NCBI RefSeq assembly: GCF_003390335.1
Contig: NZ_QUOU01000001.1
Coordinates: 496,001-560,000, forward strand
Direction of reading: 5' to 3'
From: Thalassotalea euphylliae
GTDB lineage: Bacteria > Pseudomonadota > Gammaproteobacteria > Enterobacterales > Alteromonadaceae
Length of the DNA stretch: 64,000 nt
This document shows positions 34,257-42,513 of the stretch, piece after piece; the stretch's first letter is position 1; every line of letters starts with the position of its first letter. The notes under the pieces were generated by a model that saw only the letters and a program-made list of their open reading frames with translations, searched no databases and was not told the DNA's origin. Made by a program: the position numbers and the translations under genes.

Positions 34257-35990
34257 ATGAGTAACTTTACACGCCGCGCTTTTATCAAAGCGTCAATGGC
34301 AGGCTTTGGCACTGCGGTTATTTCAACAGGTTTAATGGGGTGTTCGGATGATGACGATAAGGCACTTGAATTGCCGATCATCCCTGTCGCCTTTAATCAT
34401 GGTGTCGCTTCAGGTGATCCACTCGATAATGCGGTCATCATCTGGACGCGTGTTACGCCTTTATCTGCGGTCGATAGCGTGAGCGTCAGTTGGCAAGTGG
34501 CTACTGATGCCGAATTTAATGATTTAGTTCACAATGGTACAACGGACGCGCAAGTTGAGTCTGATTTCACTGTAAAAATTGATCTTCAGCAACTCGCTGC
34601 CAACACGAAATACTATTTCCGCTTTGCTTCGGGTGAAACCTTCTCACCTGTAGGTATGACAAAAACATTGCCTGTTGGCGCTGTTTCACAAGTAAAATTG
34701 GCGGTGTTTTCTTGCGCTAACTTCCCTGCTGGCCACTTTAACGCCTACAACAGCGCCGCGAAACGAGACGATCTTGATGCCGTTATTCACTTAGGGGATT
34801 ACATTTACGAATATGGCGATGGTGGTTTTGCGACGCAAAATGCCGCTGCAATCGGTCGCCCTTTACCGGCTGACAACAATACTGAATGTATTACCCTGGA
34901 AGATTATCGCAAGCGTTATGCCTTGTACCGCAGTGACCCGGACTTACAGCAATTGCACCAGCAAGTACCGTTTATTACGGTGTGGGACGATCACGAAATT
35001 ACCAATGATGCGTGGCGTGATGGTGCAGAAAACCACAATGATGGTGAAGGCGATTACCAAGTGCGCAAAGCAGCAGGCTTGCAAGCCTACTTTGAATGGT
35101 TGCCAATTCGCCCAATGACGGCAAGCGACTACGAGCGCATTTTCCGCAGCTTCCAATTTGGTGACTTAGTCAATTTACATATGCTCGACACGCGTTTACT
35201 GGCACGTGATGAGCAGTTGGCGTATCAAGACTTTATCGATCCAACAACAGGCCAATTAGATGCCGCTGGCTTTACCGCCGCCATGAGTGCTGATCGCAGT
35301 TTATTGGGGGCAGAGCAATTGGGCTGGTTACAAGCGGGCTTAACAGCTTCTTCTGCAACTTGGCAGGTGCTTGGTCAGCAAATTTTAATGGGACGAATGA
35401 ACGTACCTGCCGAGCTACTCGCAGGTTTTGCTAACCCTTCACCAGCGTTGCTGCAAACTTTTGGCGAACTGGCGCAAATAAAAGGTCGTATTAGTGCGGG
35501 CGATCCAACAGTGACTGATGCTGAACGTGCGCGCGTGGCGGTTGAAATTCCATATAACTTAGATGCTTGGGATGGCTATGCGGTAGAGCGTGAAGTGGTG
35601 TTAGGCACAGCGAATGCACTCAATCAAAACCTGATTGTATTGGCGGGCGATACCCACAATGCGTGGGCGAACAACCTCAAAGATCGCCAAGGGAATAGCG
35701 TGGGTGTTGAGTTTGCTACCGCAGGTGTCAGTTCACCGGGCTTAGAGAGCTTTTTGAGCATACCAGAAGCCTTTGTGCCGCAAGCAGAGCAAGCCTTACA
35801 AGTACTCGTTGATGACTTGCAGTACGTTAATATCGCCAATCGCGGTTATATGGTCGTCACTTTTACAGAGCAAGCGGCGACAACCGAATGGGTTCATGTT
35901 GATACGGTGGCAAGCAATAGTTACCAAGAAGTAGCGAGTCGCAGCAATACCTTAACGGTGGCCGCAGGCAGTAATGTGATTCAACGCTAG
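34257..35990 (+). CDS. phoD: PhoD-type alkaline phosphatase, Tat-exported lipoprotein
   Basis: 577 aa. The N-terminus has the twin-arginine motif TRRAFIK (R6, R7), a hydrophobic stretch and a lipobox LMGC (C29), so it is likely a Tat-exported lipoprotein. An N-terminal beta domain (HGVASGDPLDNAVIIWTRV) is followed by the metallophosphatase core: FSCANFPAGHFNAYN, VIHLGDYIYEY, VWDDHEITNDAW and LAGDTHNAWA, which hold the Fe/Ca ligands. It would release phosphate from organic esters outside the cytoplasm. It has its own promoter region and converges on the SnoaL-like gene. Confidence 0.92.
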   Translation: MSNFTRRAFIKASMAGFGTAVISTGLMGCSDDDDKALELPIIPVAFNHGVASGDPLDNAVIIWTRVTPLSAVDSVSVSWQVATDAEFNDLVHNGTTDAQVESDFTVKIDLQQLAANTKYYFRFASGETFSPVGMTKTLPVGAVSQVKLAVFSCANFPAGHFNAYNSAAKRDDLDAVIHLGDYIYEYGDGGFATQNAAAIGRPLPADNNTECITLEDYRKRYALYRSDPDLQQLHQQVPFITVWDDHEITNDAWRDGAENHNDGEGDYQVRKAAGLQAYFEWLPIRPMTASDYERIFRSFQFGDLVNLHMLDTRLLARDEQLAYQDFIDPTTGQLDAAGFTAAMSADRSLLGAEQLGWLQAGLTASSATWQVLGQQILMGRMNVPAELLAGFANPSPALLQTFGELAQIKGRISAGDPTVTDAERARVAVEIPYNLDAWDGYAVEREVVLGTANALNQNLIVLAGDTHNAWANNLKDRQGNSVGVEFATAGVSSPGLESFLSIPEAFVPQAEQALQVLVDDLQYVNIANRGYMVVTFTEQAATTEWVHVDTVASNSYQEVASRSNTLTVAAGSNVIQR

Positions 35991-36031
35991 TGACGCGTTG
36001 AATTCACTTCGCCAATTTTAAAAATCACGCC

Positions 36032-36067
36032 AATGCCAGTTTAAATCGTCATATTTAGGCTGGCATT
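36032..36067. terminator. Hairpin between convergent phoD and SnoaL-like genes
   Basis: AATGCCAG (36032-36039) pairs with CTGGCATT (36060-36067), with an inner TTAAAT/ATTTA extension. It would serve both strands. Confidence 0.55.
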
Positions 36068-36091
36068 TAGTTTCTTCCTTCAAACCTTTGG

Positions 36092-36466
36092 CTATCTTTC
36101 GCCTTGAATTTCAAATGAATCGCTGATTAAGCGAGCTTGACCGTCTGCTTCTACCACCCAGTGTTCACGATGCACAACGCCATAAGCTTTGTTCATTTGC
36201 CAACTTGAGGTCAGAATATAGCCACCATCTTGAGCAGGCTGCCACTCTACGTTTGAGTAAACCACGTCTTTAAAACCCTGATCTATGATGTTTTGCCAAC
36301 ACTCCTGAATCGCTTGTCGGCCAGTAAACGTGCCAATAGGCTTAGCTTCCATTACGCAGTTTTCGGTGTATTGTGCTGCGCAGCCCGCAGCGTCTTGATT
36401 GTTAAATGCGGTTTGCCAAGCGTTGATACCCGCTTTACACAAGGCCAAAGTTTCTTGATCTGTCAT
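36092..36466 (-). CDS. SnoaL-like/NTF2-like protein
   Basis: 124 aa cone-fold protein: a helical start (ALCKAGINAWQTAFNNQDAA), TENCVMEAKPIGTFTGRQAI in the middle and a final VVEADGQARLISDSFEI. The pattern fits SnoaL/ketosteroid-isomerase-like proteins of unknown substrate. Divergent from a LysR gene across a region with a perfect triple repeat, so likely its target. Confidence 0.75.
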   Translation of the reverse strand: MTDQETLALCKAGINAWQTAFNNQDAAGCAAQYTENCVMEAKPIGTFTGRQAIQECWQNIIDQGFKDVVYSNVEWQPAQDGGYILTSSWQMNKAYGVVHREHWVVEADGQARLISDSFEIQGER

Positions 36467-36613
36467 GATATGTCTCTGCTGTTTACTGTGATTGAATTAA
36501 TCCGCATGTCATCAGGCTCGGTAAATGGCATGTGGTGTTGATTAGGTGATAATAAGATTTCTAATTACATTGAAAAACAAAGATAATAGAAAAGTTAGTT
36601 TGTAAAAACTAAA

Positions 36614-36664
36614 CAATAGATAACAAACAACAATAGATAACAAACAACAATAGATAACAAACAA
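36614..36664. repeat. Three perfect tandem 17-bp copies between divergent genes
   Basis: CAATAGATAACAAACAA occurs three times in a row (36614-36630, 36631-36647, 36648-36664), ending 32 bases before the LysR start codon. Confidence 0.93.
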
Positions 36665-36696
36665 CAAGAGATGATAAAAACGAAAGGTGCTAACTG

Positions 36697-37578
36697 ATGA
36701 AAATGTTGCGTAATATGTCGATATTTGCGCAGATTGTTGAAGCAGGCTCGATCACTGAGGCGGCAGCCGCGTTGGATCTCTCAAAGTCTGTTGTTAGCCA
36801 ACATTTGAGTGCGTTGGAGAGTGAATTAGGCGTTTTATTGATTAAGCGCAGCACACGAAAACACACCTTAACGAGTGCTGGGCGAGCCTTCTATCAATCT
36901 TGTCAGGAAATCAATCGCCTTAGTGATTTTGCTTGGCAACAAGCACAAGACGCCACTAATGTGCCCAAAGGCAAGGTGACGATCACCGCGCCCAACGCCT
37001 TGATGGATGCGGTAATTGCCCCTGCTATTGGCAAGTTAGTACACCAATATCCGCAATTACAACCTCAGCTGATTAGTGCAGATAGCCAGCTTGATTTAAT
37101 GACAGATAATATTGATCTGGCGATCAGGGTGGGTGAATCACCGGTGAGTAATATCAAGCAGCGCAGAATTGGTGAATTTCGCGATGTGTTATGCGGCACT
37201 CAGCGACTACTCGCGAAGACAGAAGCAACTCAGGCAAGTTATATTGCCAATACCTGGCAACCTCAGCATATCACCCATGAACTGCATGATTCAGAAGGCA
37301 ATCAAATCAGCTATCAAGCGACCGCGCAGTGCCGCGCTAACTCATTCTATGCCTGTTTGGCCTTAATCAAGCAAGGCGCTGGCATAGGTTTAGTACCGGA
37401 TTTTCATTTTTGCCAACTCAAACCACTCTTGGTCGAGGCATTTCCAAGCTTTTCCATGACAAGCAATCGAGTTTACGCACTCCACACTTACGACAACTAT
37501 TTACCCGCCAGTATCAGCGTTTGTATCAATGCGATTGAGGAGCAGTTTAGCCAGTTGTCGGCACAAACCAGCGGCTGA
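36697..37578 (+). CDS. LysR-family regulator
   Basis: 293 aa. HTH: AGSITEAAAALDLSKSVVSQ, LESELGVLLIKRSTRKHTLT; effector domain with GKVTITAPNALMDAVIAPAI, DNIDLAIRVGES and a Cys-containing CRANSFYACLALIKQGAGIG. CrgA-like group. Divergent from the SnoaL-like gene, which is the probable target. A 17-bp triple repeat lies just upstream and may alter its promoter or leader. Confidence 0.9.
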   Translation: MKMLRNMSIFAQIVEAGSITEAAAALDLSKSVVSQHLSALESELGVLLIKRSTRKHTLTSAGRAFYQSCQEINRLSDFAWQQAQDATNVPKGKVTITAPNALMDAVIAPAIGKLVHQYPQLQPQLISADSQLDLMTDNIDLAIRVGESPVSNIKQRRIGEFRDVLCGTQRLLAKTEATQASYIANTWQPQHITHELHDSEGNQISYQATAQCRANSFYACLALIKQGAGIGLVPDFHFCQLKPLLVEAFPSFSMTSNRVYALHTYDNYLPASISVCINAIEEQFSQLSAQTSG

Positions 37579-37724
37579 TTGAAGATATTTTGATATGCTC
37601 AAGCGTTTAGCTACCTAGTTGAACAGCTTTGTTTAGCGCTGCCAAATCTCGTATAATTGGCGGTTTAGTGGCGGCACTTCGCACGCGTGATTTAACTCTC
37701 TATTGTAAAGGCGTTTCTCTTTTC

Positions 37725-38711
37725 ATGACCTCTCATAAACTCTCTGTGGCACCTATGCTCGATTGGACAGATCGCCACTGTCGTTATTTCTACCGTTTAA
37801 TGTCAAGCAATACAGTGCTTTACACCGAAATGGTAACTACCGGTGCGATTATCTTTGGCAAGGGGGACTACCTCGGTTACAACGAAGAAGAGCATCCTGT
37901 GGTATTGCAATTGGGCGGCAGTGATCCTCAGGCCATGGCAGAGTGTGCTAAGCGTGCCGCAGCATTGGGCTACGATGAGATCAATATCAATGTTGGCTGT
38001 CCGTCTGATCGCGTGCAAAATGGACGTTTTGGCGCCTGTTTAATGGCGGAACCTGCGTTAGTGGCTGAGTGCGTTAAGCAGATGAAAGATGCCGCCGATA
38101 TTCCAATTACCGTGAAATCTCGCATTGGTATTGACGATCAAGATAGTTACGAGTTTCTACAAGAGTTTATCGCGACGATTGAACCGGCAGGTTGTGAGCA
38201 TTTTATTATTCACGCTCGCAAGGCGTGGCTATCTGGTCTTAGCCCCAAGCAAAACCGCGATATTCCACCATTAGATTACAGCCGTGTTTACAGCATCAAA
38301 AAAGACTTCAACCATTTAGCGATCTCGATCAACGGTGGGATCAAAACTTATGAAGAGTCATTGGCACATTTGAACTATATTGATGGTGTGATGATCGGCC
38401 GTGAAATTTATCAAAACCCTTACCTGCTGGCTCAGGCGGATCAAGTGATTTATGGCGAGCAGAAATCTGTGATTTCGCGTGCAGAGGTTATCGACCACAT
38501 GGCCACTTACATTGATAAGCATGTTGCGGGCGGAAATAAAGCCAAAGCATCGCATGTCACACGCCATATGTTGGGCTTGTGCAATGGTTTACCGGGGGCA
38601 AAGCAGTTCCGTCGCTACTTGAGTGAAAATGCCATGTTGGCGGGCGAAACAGGCGATGTATTACGCCGTGCATTTGAACTGGTGAATGAGGATGTAGTCG
38701 TTACTGCGTAG
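37725..38711 (+). CDS. dusA: tRNA-dihydrouridine(20/20a) synthase DusA
   Basis: 328 aa, the usual DusA length. HKLSVAPMLDWTDRHCRYFY, LYTEMVTTGAI, ININVGCPSDRVQNGRFGAC (catalytic Cys at the end), VTVKSRIGID-type loop and IHARKAWLSGLSPKQNR are typical of DusA rather than DusB/C. It reduces uridine 20/20a in the tRNA D-loop with FMN and NADPH. ATG at 37725 is preferred over the longer frame from 37629 because it gives the family N-terminus. Confidence 0.95.
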   Translation: MTSHKLSVAPMLDWTDRHCRYFYRLMSSNTVLYTEMVTTGAIIFGKGDYLGYNEEEHPVVLQLGGSDPQAMAECAKRAAALGYDEININVGCPSDRVQNGRFGACLMAEPALVAECVKQMKDAADIPITVKSRIGIDDQDSYEFLQEFIATIEPAGCEHFIIHARKAWLSGLSPKQNRDIPPLDYSRVYSIKKDFNHLAISINGGIKTYEESLAHLNYIDGVMIGREIYQNPYLLAQADQVIYGEQKSVISRAEVIDHMATYIDKHVAGGNKAKASHVTRHMLGLCNGLPGAKQFRRYLSENAMLAGETGDVLRRAFELVNEDVVVTA

Positions 38712-38713
38712 CG

Positions 38714-38759
38714 GTTGCTCAGTAGTCGACATACGATTGAGCAAATTAGCTAATTTTTA
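38714..38759 (+). terminator. Possible terminator after dusA
   Basis: TTGCTCA (38715-38721) pairs with TGAGCAA (38738-38744), followed by ATTAGCTAAT and a TTTTT run. The loop is long, so this is tentative. Confidence 0.35.
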
Positions 38760-38881
38760 TACTAATAATTGGTGGATTTCACTAAGTGATGGAGTAAAGT
38801 TTAAGAAGTCCACCTCATGTTGTAACGAAAGTTAAAACTAAATTTTCTTATATAACAATCACATAACATTTTTTTCATTGT

Positions 38882-38898
38882 CTGGCACAACCTTTGTA
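38882..38898 (+). promoter_or_regulatory. Sigma-54 promoter of the first stress operon
   Basis: CTGGCACAACCTTTGTA has GG at 38884-38885 and GT at 38896-38897, exactly ten bases between, matching the -24/-12 consensus TGGCAC-N5-TTGC with one change. The predicted start is near 38909, leaving a 69-base leader before the ATG. Such promoters need an enhancer-binding activator; PspF is suggested by the matching promoter before the psp operon. Confidence 0.75.
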
Positions 38899-38977
38899 AA
38901 GGTAAATGCAACTTAACTAATAACGCAGTCATTGGTTAACACTTTTACTTAAACAAATGGAAAGATTGGAGTCAAAC

Positions 38978-39259
38978 ATGAAAACACTAACCACTACCTT
39001 AGCTACTATCGGTCTACTTTTTGGTGCTAGCGCATTTGCCGGTGAAACGCATAATGCTGAAACTGTGGCAGCTGAGCTAATCAAGCAACAAAACGCTCAA
39101 GTTAGCGAAATGGTCGCCGAGCAAGTCAATCAAGATATTCAATTTACACTACGCGCAATGCAGTTACCTGTGGTTGAGCTAAATGAAACGATGATCGCTA
39201 AGGCTGAGCAAGTGAATGCTAAAGATGATCAAGCAAGCGTTGCAAAGTTTGCCGAGTAA
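38978..39259 (+). CDS. Small exported protein, sigma-54 controlled, psp-linked
   Basis: 93 aa, no family recognised. Signal peptide MKTLTTTLATIGLLFGASAFA, then an acidic/Gln-rich helical mature part of about 72 residues: AETVAAELIKQQNAQVSEMV, EQVNQDIQFTLRAM. It resembles the first product of the psp operon at 41027 (the order of Glu-Val/Thr, Gln-Val and EQ-x-x-Q-x-I is shared), suggesting distant paralogues. GGAG six bases before ATG supports the start; the longer frame from 38957 adds residues ahead of it. The next tiny membrane gene starts two bases after the stop. Confidence 0.75.
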   Translation: MKTLTTTLATIGLLFGASAFAGETHNAETVAAELIKQQNAQVSEMVAEQVNQDIQFTLRAMQLPVVELNETMIAKAEQVNAKDDQASVAKFAE

Positions 39260-39261
39260 CA

Positions 39262-39450
39262 ATGGGGTATATGCCTATGTTGAGTTTCTCTGCTTTATTC
39301 GGCGTAATGATGGCACCAGCGGTTGCTGTACTGATGACATCATTGATTGTGCGTTTATTTGAACATCACTCGTCAAAAAATGGCTTAACCGAACGTAGTT
39401 TGTTTCGGTCAGGCTTGGCTGAGCCGTTGACTGAATCAAAAATCAGCTAG
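39262..39450 (+). CDS. Small single-pass membrane protein
   Basis: 62 aa, not recognised. One strong membrane helix (LSFSALFGVMMAPAVAVLMT…IVRL) followed by His-His and a polar tail. Its ATG lies two bases after the preceding stop, so translation is probably coupled. The helix-then-His layout recalls the 39-aa protein in the psp operon (42051). Coding status rests on position and character. Confidence 0.55.
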   Translation: MGYMPMLSFSALFGVMMAPAVAVLMTSLIVRLFEHHSSKNGLTERSLFRSGLAEPLTESKIS

Positions 39451-39533
39451 TGCAAGGTAACATTGTTTAGCACTTGGTTTACTCCGTTAGTTTGCAACCT
39501 TGCTCTACTTTTATTCCAATAGTGTTAAGCTAA

Positions 39534-39569
39534 CTTTTCTCTTTTCTCTTTTCTCTTTTCTCTTTTTCT
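39534..39569. repeat. Heptanucleotide (CTTTTCT) microsatellite
   Basis: Four perfect copies of CTTTTCT (39534-39561) plus a fifth with one extra T. It lies 120-155 bases upstream of sseA in a non-coding gap. Confidence 0.93.
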
Positions 39570-39688
39570 ACTTGCTATCCAGCAACTGACTTCGAGCTTT
39601 CTCGGTAAAACTTTCTCTGTGTTCAACTGTACATAGCGCTGGCGATAGGCTAGCTTGAAAGCAAGTTCTCTTTATTGCTCAGCAAATC

Positions 39689-40537
39689 ATGTTTACTCAT
39701 CAGCCTTTGATCAGCGCAGAAGCTTTATATGCCAATTTAACGCAACAAAACTTATTAATTTTTGATGCCAGTATGGCGCCAGTTGCGCCACAAAGTAAGC
39801 CCAAAAAGTGCTGGCCATCGGCCGTGATTCCCGGTGCTAAGCGCATGGATATTGAGCATGATTTTTGCGATCACCACGCCCAGTTTCCTCATACCATGCT
39901 GGGCGCCAAAGCATTTGAGCAAGCAGCGCAATCACTGGGTATTACTGGTGACGAACACCTTGTCGTGTATGACGATTTGGGGCTGTTCTCTGCTGCCAGA
40001 GCGTGGTGGATGCTAACGGCAATGGGACATCAACACGTGAGTGTGCTCGATGGCGGTTTACCTCATTGGCTCAAGCGCAACTTACCTGTGGAAAGTGTCG
40101 AACACAGTGAACCCTCGAGCAGAGGCACGTTTGGTGCTAGCTATTGTGACGCTATGTTTGTTGATCATCACTTTGTGGGTCAGGCTATTGAGCAAAAATC
40201 ACATGTTATTGTGGATGCCAGAGCAACGGCCAGGTTTTTTGGTCAAACACCAGAGCCTAGGGTGGGCGTGCGTGTAGGCCATATGCCCGAGGCCAAGTCA
40301 CTCCCTTTTACTTCCTTAATTGCAAATGGTCTTTTACTCGACAGTGAGCAACTCGCGTTAAAGTTTGAGCAGCTGAACCCTAATAAATTGCCGATGATCA
40401 TGACCTGTGGCTCGGGCATTACCGCCTGCATTCTCGCCTTGGCTGCCGACATCGCGGGATATAAAGAAACTACCGTTTACGATGGCTCTTGGGCTGAGTG
40501 GGGGGCGCTTACTGACCTGCCTGTAACGACAGCTTAA
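39689..40537 (+). CDS. sseA: 3-mercaptopyruvate sulfurtransferase
   Basis: 282 aa with two rhodanese domains. The N-domain has AVIPGAKRMDIE and VVYDDLGLFSAARAWWMLTA; the C-domain has VIVDARATARFFG, VRVGHMPEAKSLPF and the active-site loop TCGSGITACILALA. The CGSG(V/I)T loop is diagnostic of mercaptopyruvate sulfurtransferase rather than thiosulfate sulfurtransferase. It transfers sulfur from 3-mercaptopyruvate to acceptors such as thioredoxin. No clear ribosome site is seen before this ATG. Confidence 0.92.
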   Translation: MFTHQPLISAEALYANLTQQNLLIFDASMAPVAPQSKPKKCWPSAVIPGAKRMDIEHDFCDHHAQFPHTMLGAKAFEQAAQSLGITGDEHLVVYDDLGLFSAARAWWMLTAMGHQHVSVLDGGLPHWLKRNLPVESVEHSEPSSRGTFGASYCDAMFVDHHFVGQAIEQKSHVIVDARATARFFGQTPEPRVGVRVGHMPEAKSLPFTSLIANGLLLDSEQLALKFEQLNPNKLPMIMTCGSGITACILALAADIAGYKETTVYDGSWAEWGALTDLPVTTA

Positions 40538-40950
40538 CGAGAGCTAGACGAACAAAGCGGTACTTAATAAGTATCGCTATGTATTTTGTATATCTGTCGT
40601 CTATACGTATTGTTTATAAAGAAAAACGCTTTGTGTTATCGCTTACTTGCTAATAGCTTTCGCTTTCTTTTGGTTTCTGCATTTTTCCGTCCATCTATTC
40701 CTTACTGACTCGCTTTTCGTTTGTTTAATTACTGAACCGCCCTAGAGGGTTTCACGTTGCTTAATTTTTTCGTTGAGCGGTCACATACCGAAATGCATTT
40801 TGTAGCGCTATTTTTAAGTTGGTTTTTTTCGCCATATCGTTGGTTAAATAAACTAAATTGTCGTTTGACATATTATGTCTTGGTCTTGATGGTTTTTAAT
40901 GTTTGCTTTTTAAAGCCTTTAAAAACAATGGTTTAAAATATTGTTCACGA

Positions 40951-40967
40951 TTGGCACATCACTTGTA
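40951..40967 (+). promoter_or_regulatory. Sigma-54 promoter of the psp operon
   Basis: TTGGCACATCACTTGTA: GG at 40953-40954, GT at 40965-40966, ten bases apart. It is nearly the same element as at 38882. Predicted start near 40978. The remaining gap 40538-40950 has no gene; AACTAAATT occurs at 40851 and also at 38836 before the other promoter, a possible but unproven activator half-site. Confidence 0.78.
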
Positions 40968-41026
40968 ATAACTCTTACAAACGCAGCAATCACTGCTGGT
41001 TAAATTAGCTTAAAAAGGAAAGTGAG

Positions 41027-41341
41027 ATGAACAAGTTTACAAACATTTTAGTTGGTTCAGTCATGTCGATGTCTATTGTGGCTGCCACTGCACAAACCGC
41101 TCACGCGGCTGAAACATCAACTGAGCAAGTAATCACTCAGTTCGTCGTAGCGCAAGGAAAGCAAGTGGTTGCCAACTTAGGTGAGCAACTACAACAGTCA
41201 ATCGCAGACAACATTGCGCAGTTTTCGGTAGAGCAAACGTTTAGTTGGTCGAGCGCAGAAATACAAGTCGCAACAACTGCAGATGGCAATGATAGTGACA
41301 ATGAAAATGAACCAAAAGCTGAATCTAGTGAAGAAGAGTAG
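41027..41341 (+). CDS. Small exported protein, first gene of the psp operon
   Basis: 104 aa. Signal peptide MNKFTNILVGSVMSMSIVAA…, cleavage near AHAAE. The mature part is a Gln-rich helix (STEQVITQFVVAQGKQVVAN then LGEQLQQSIADNI) and ends in a strongly acidic tail (DGNDSDNENEPKAESSEEE). Similar in size and pattern to the product at 38978. It lies 11 bases before pspA, so its export and co-expression suggest a periplasmic partner of the Psp response. No named family. Confidence 0.75.
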   Translation: MNKFTNILVGSVMSMSIVAATAQTAHAAETSTEQVITQFVVAQGKQVVANLGEQLQQSIADNIAQFSVEQTFSWSSAEIQVATTADGNDSDNENEPKAESSEEE

Positions 41342-41352
41342 GAGATGATCTC

Positions 41353-42018
41353 ATGGGAATGTTTACACGATTTGCCGACATTATTAACGCCAATATCAAC
41401 AGCATGTTAGATAAGGCAGAACAACCAGAAAAAATGATCCGTTTGATCATTCAAGAAATGGAAGAAACGCTCGTTGAAGTGCGCGCGACCGCTGCCAAGC
41501 ACATCGCTGAACAGAAAAGCTTGAGCCGCCAAGTGGCATCGCTAGAAAGAAGCGCTCAAAGCTGGCAAGAAAAAGCAGAGTTGGCAATTAGTAAAGGTCG
41601 TGACGACTTGGCTAAAAGTGCCTTAGCTGAAAAGCACAAGTTGCAACAGCAGCTGACAAACTTAGCGGAAGAAGAAGCAAAGTTAAGTGAGTTTTTAGCG
41701 AGCGTTCAAGAAGATGGTCAACGTTTACAGCAAAAGCTGGCAGAAGCTAAACGCCGCCAAGAGGCATTATTGTTACGCCAAGAATCGGCAGAAGTTCGGT
41801 TGAAAGTGCGTGAAAAGTCTGAGCAATACAATATTGACGAAGCGATCAACCGCTTTGAGCGTTATCAACAAAAGATTGAACGTGTTGAAGCTGAAATTGA
41901 AGCTTACGACATGACACAAAAGCAAGACTTGGAAAGTCAGTTCCGCGAACTAGAAAGCGATGAAAACATCGACCAAGAGCTGGCTACGTTAAAGCAAAAA
42001 GTGCGCAGTGCCGCTTAG
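41353..42018 (+). CDS. pspA: Phage shock protein A (PspA/ESCRT-III-like)
   Basis: 221 aa, almost wholly coiled coil, starting MGMFTRFADIINANINSMLD with the amphipathic N-terminal helix, then AEQPEKMIRLIIQEMEETLV. This is standard PspA, which binds and stabilises stressed inner membrane and in E. coli also inhibits PspF. AGGAGA precedes the ATG and overlaps the previous stop region. Sigma-54 promoter upstream of the operon. Confidence 0.96.
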   Translation: MGMFTRFADIINANINSMLDKAEQPEKMIRLIIQEMEETLVEVRATAAKHIAEQKSLSRQVASLERSAQSWQEKAELAISKGRDDLAKSALAEKHKLQQQLTNLAEEEAKLSEFLASVQEDGQRLQQKLAEAKRRQEALLLRQESAEVRLKVREKSEQYNIDEAINRFERYQQKIERVEAEIEAYDMTQKQDLESQFRELESDENIDQELATLKQKVRSAA

Positions 42019-42050
42019 GCGCATAGCGGATAGATAAGGAGCAGACCGAC

Positions 42051-42170
42051 ATGGACGTTTATTCAATGTTTTTAACGATTTGTCTAATGCCTGTCGCCGC
42101 GTTTGCCATCGGCGCAGCCTTGGTCAATATCGGTAGCCAATACCATTGCCACAAGTTAATGAATAAATGA
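42051..42170 (+). CDS. Tiny membrane protein between pspA and pspC
   Basis: 39 aa, starting MDVYSMFLTICLMPVAAFAI, with one hydrophobic helix and a C-terminal QYHCHKLMNK tail rich in His/Cys. It is preceded by AAGGAG at nine bases, fits exactly between pspA and pspC, and its stop lies eight bases before the pspC ATG and overlaps the GAGG ribosome site. It occupies the place of PspB but has no similarity to PspB that I can see. Too short for routine gene callers. Confidence 0.6.
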   Translation: MDVYSMFLTICLMPVAAFAIGAALVNIGSQYHCHKLMNK

Positions 42171-42178
42171 GGTTTGTT

Positions 42179-42391
42179 ATGAGTTATAAGGCGAGTTACT
42201 TAACCAAAAAGCAGTTAACCAAAGACGTATTACACAAAAAAGTATCAGGTGTTTGTGCTGGCTTGGCCCGCTATTACAACTGGCCACGTTGGGGGATTCG
42301 CGTTGCGGTAATTCTGGCGTTAATTACTTTTCCTGTGGCAACCGGTGTTGCTTACTTAGTTGCCGCTTTGTTGCTGCCAACCAGAGCATAA
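42179..42391 (+). CDS. pspC: PspC-domain membrane protein
   Basis: 70 aa. KKQLTKDVLHKKVSGVCAGL, ARYYNWPRWGIRVAVILALI and a glycine-containing helix ending LLLPT are the PspC domain. It is a bare domain, shorter than E. coli PspC (about 119 aa), as is frequent in other bacteria. GAGG lies six bases before ATG 42179; the frame is open upstream but that overlaps the 39-aa gene. It senses or relays membrane stress with PspA. Confidence 0.9.
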   Translation: MSYKASYLTKKQLTKDVLHKKVSGVCAGLARYYNWPRWGIRVAVILALITFPVATGVAYLVAALLLPTRA

Positions 42392-42513
42392 TACCTGAAC
42401 CCTAAGTGCTTACATTTGAGACGCGTATAAACTTAATCACAAGGAGGTGAATGCCCCACGTTAACAGCGAAGAATTCACCTTTCACTTTATTGCATATCC
42501 CGAGGAGCGGAGC

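Noticed and set aside
36614..36664. Possible CRISPR-like repeat
   Set aside because: Units are directly adjacent, without spacers, and there are no cas genes.
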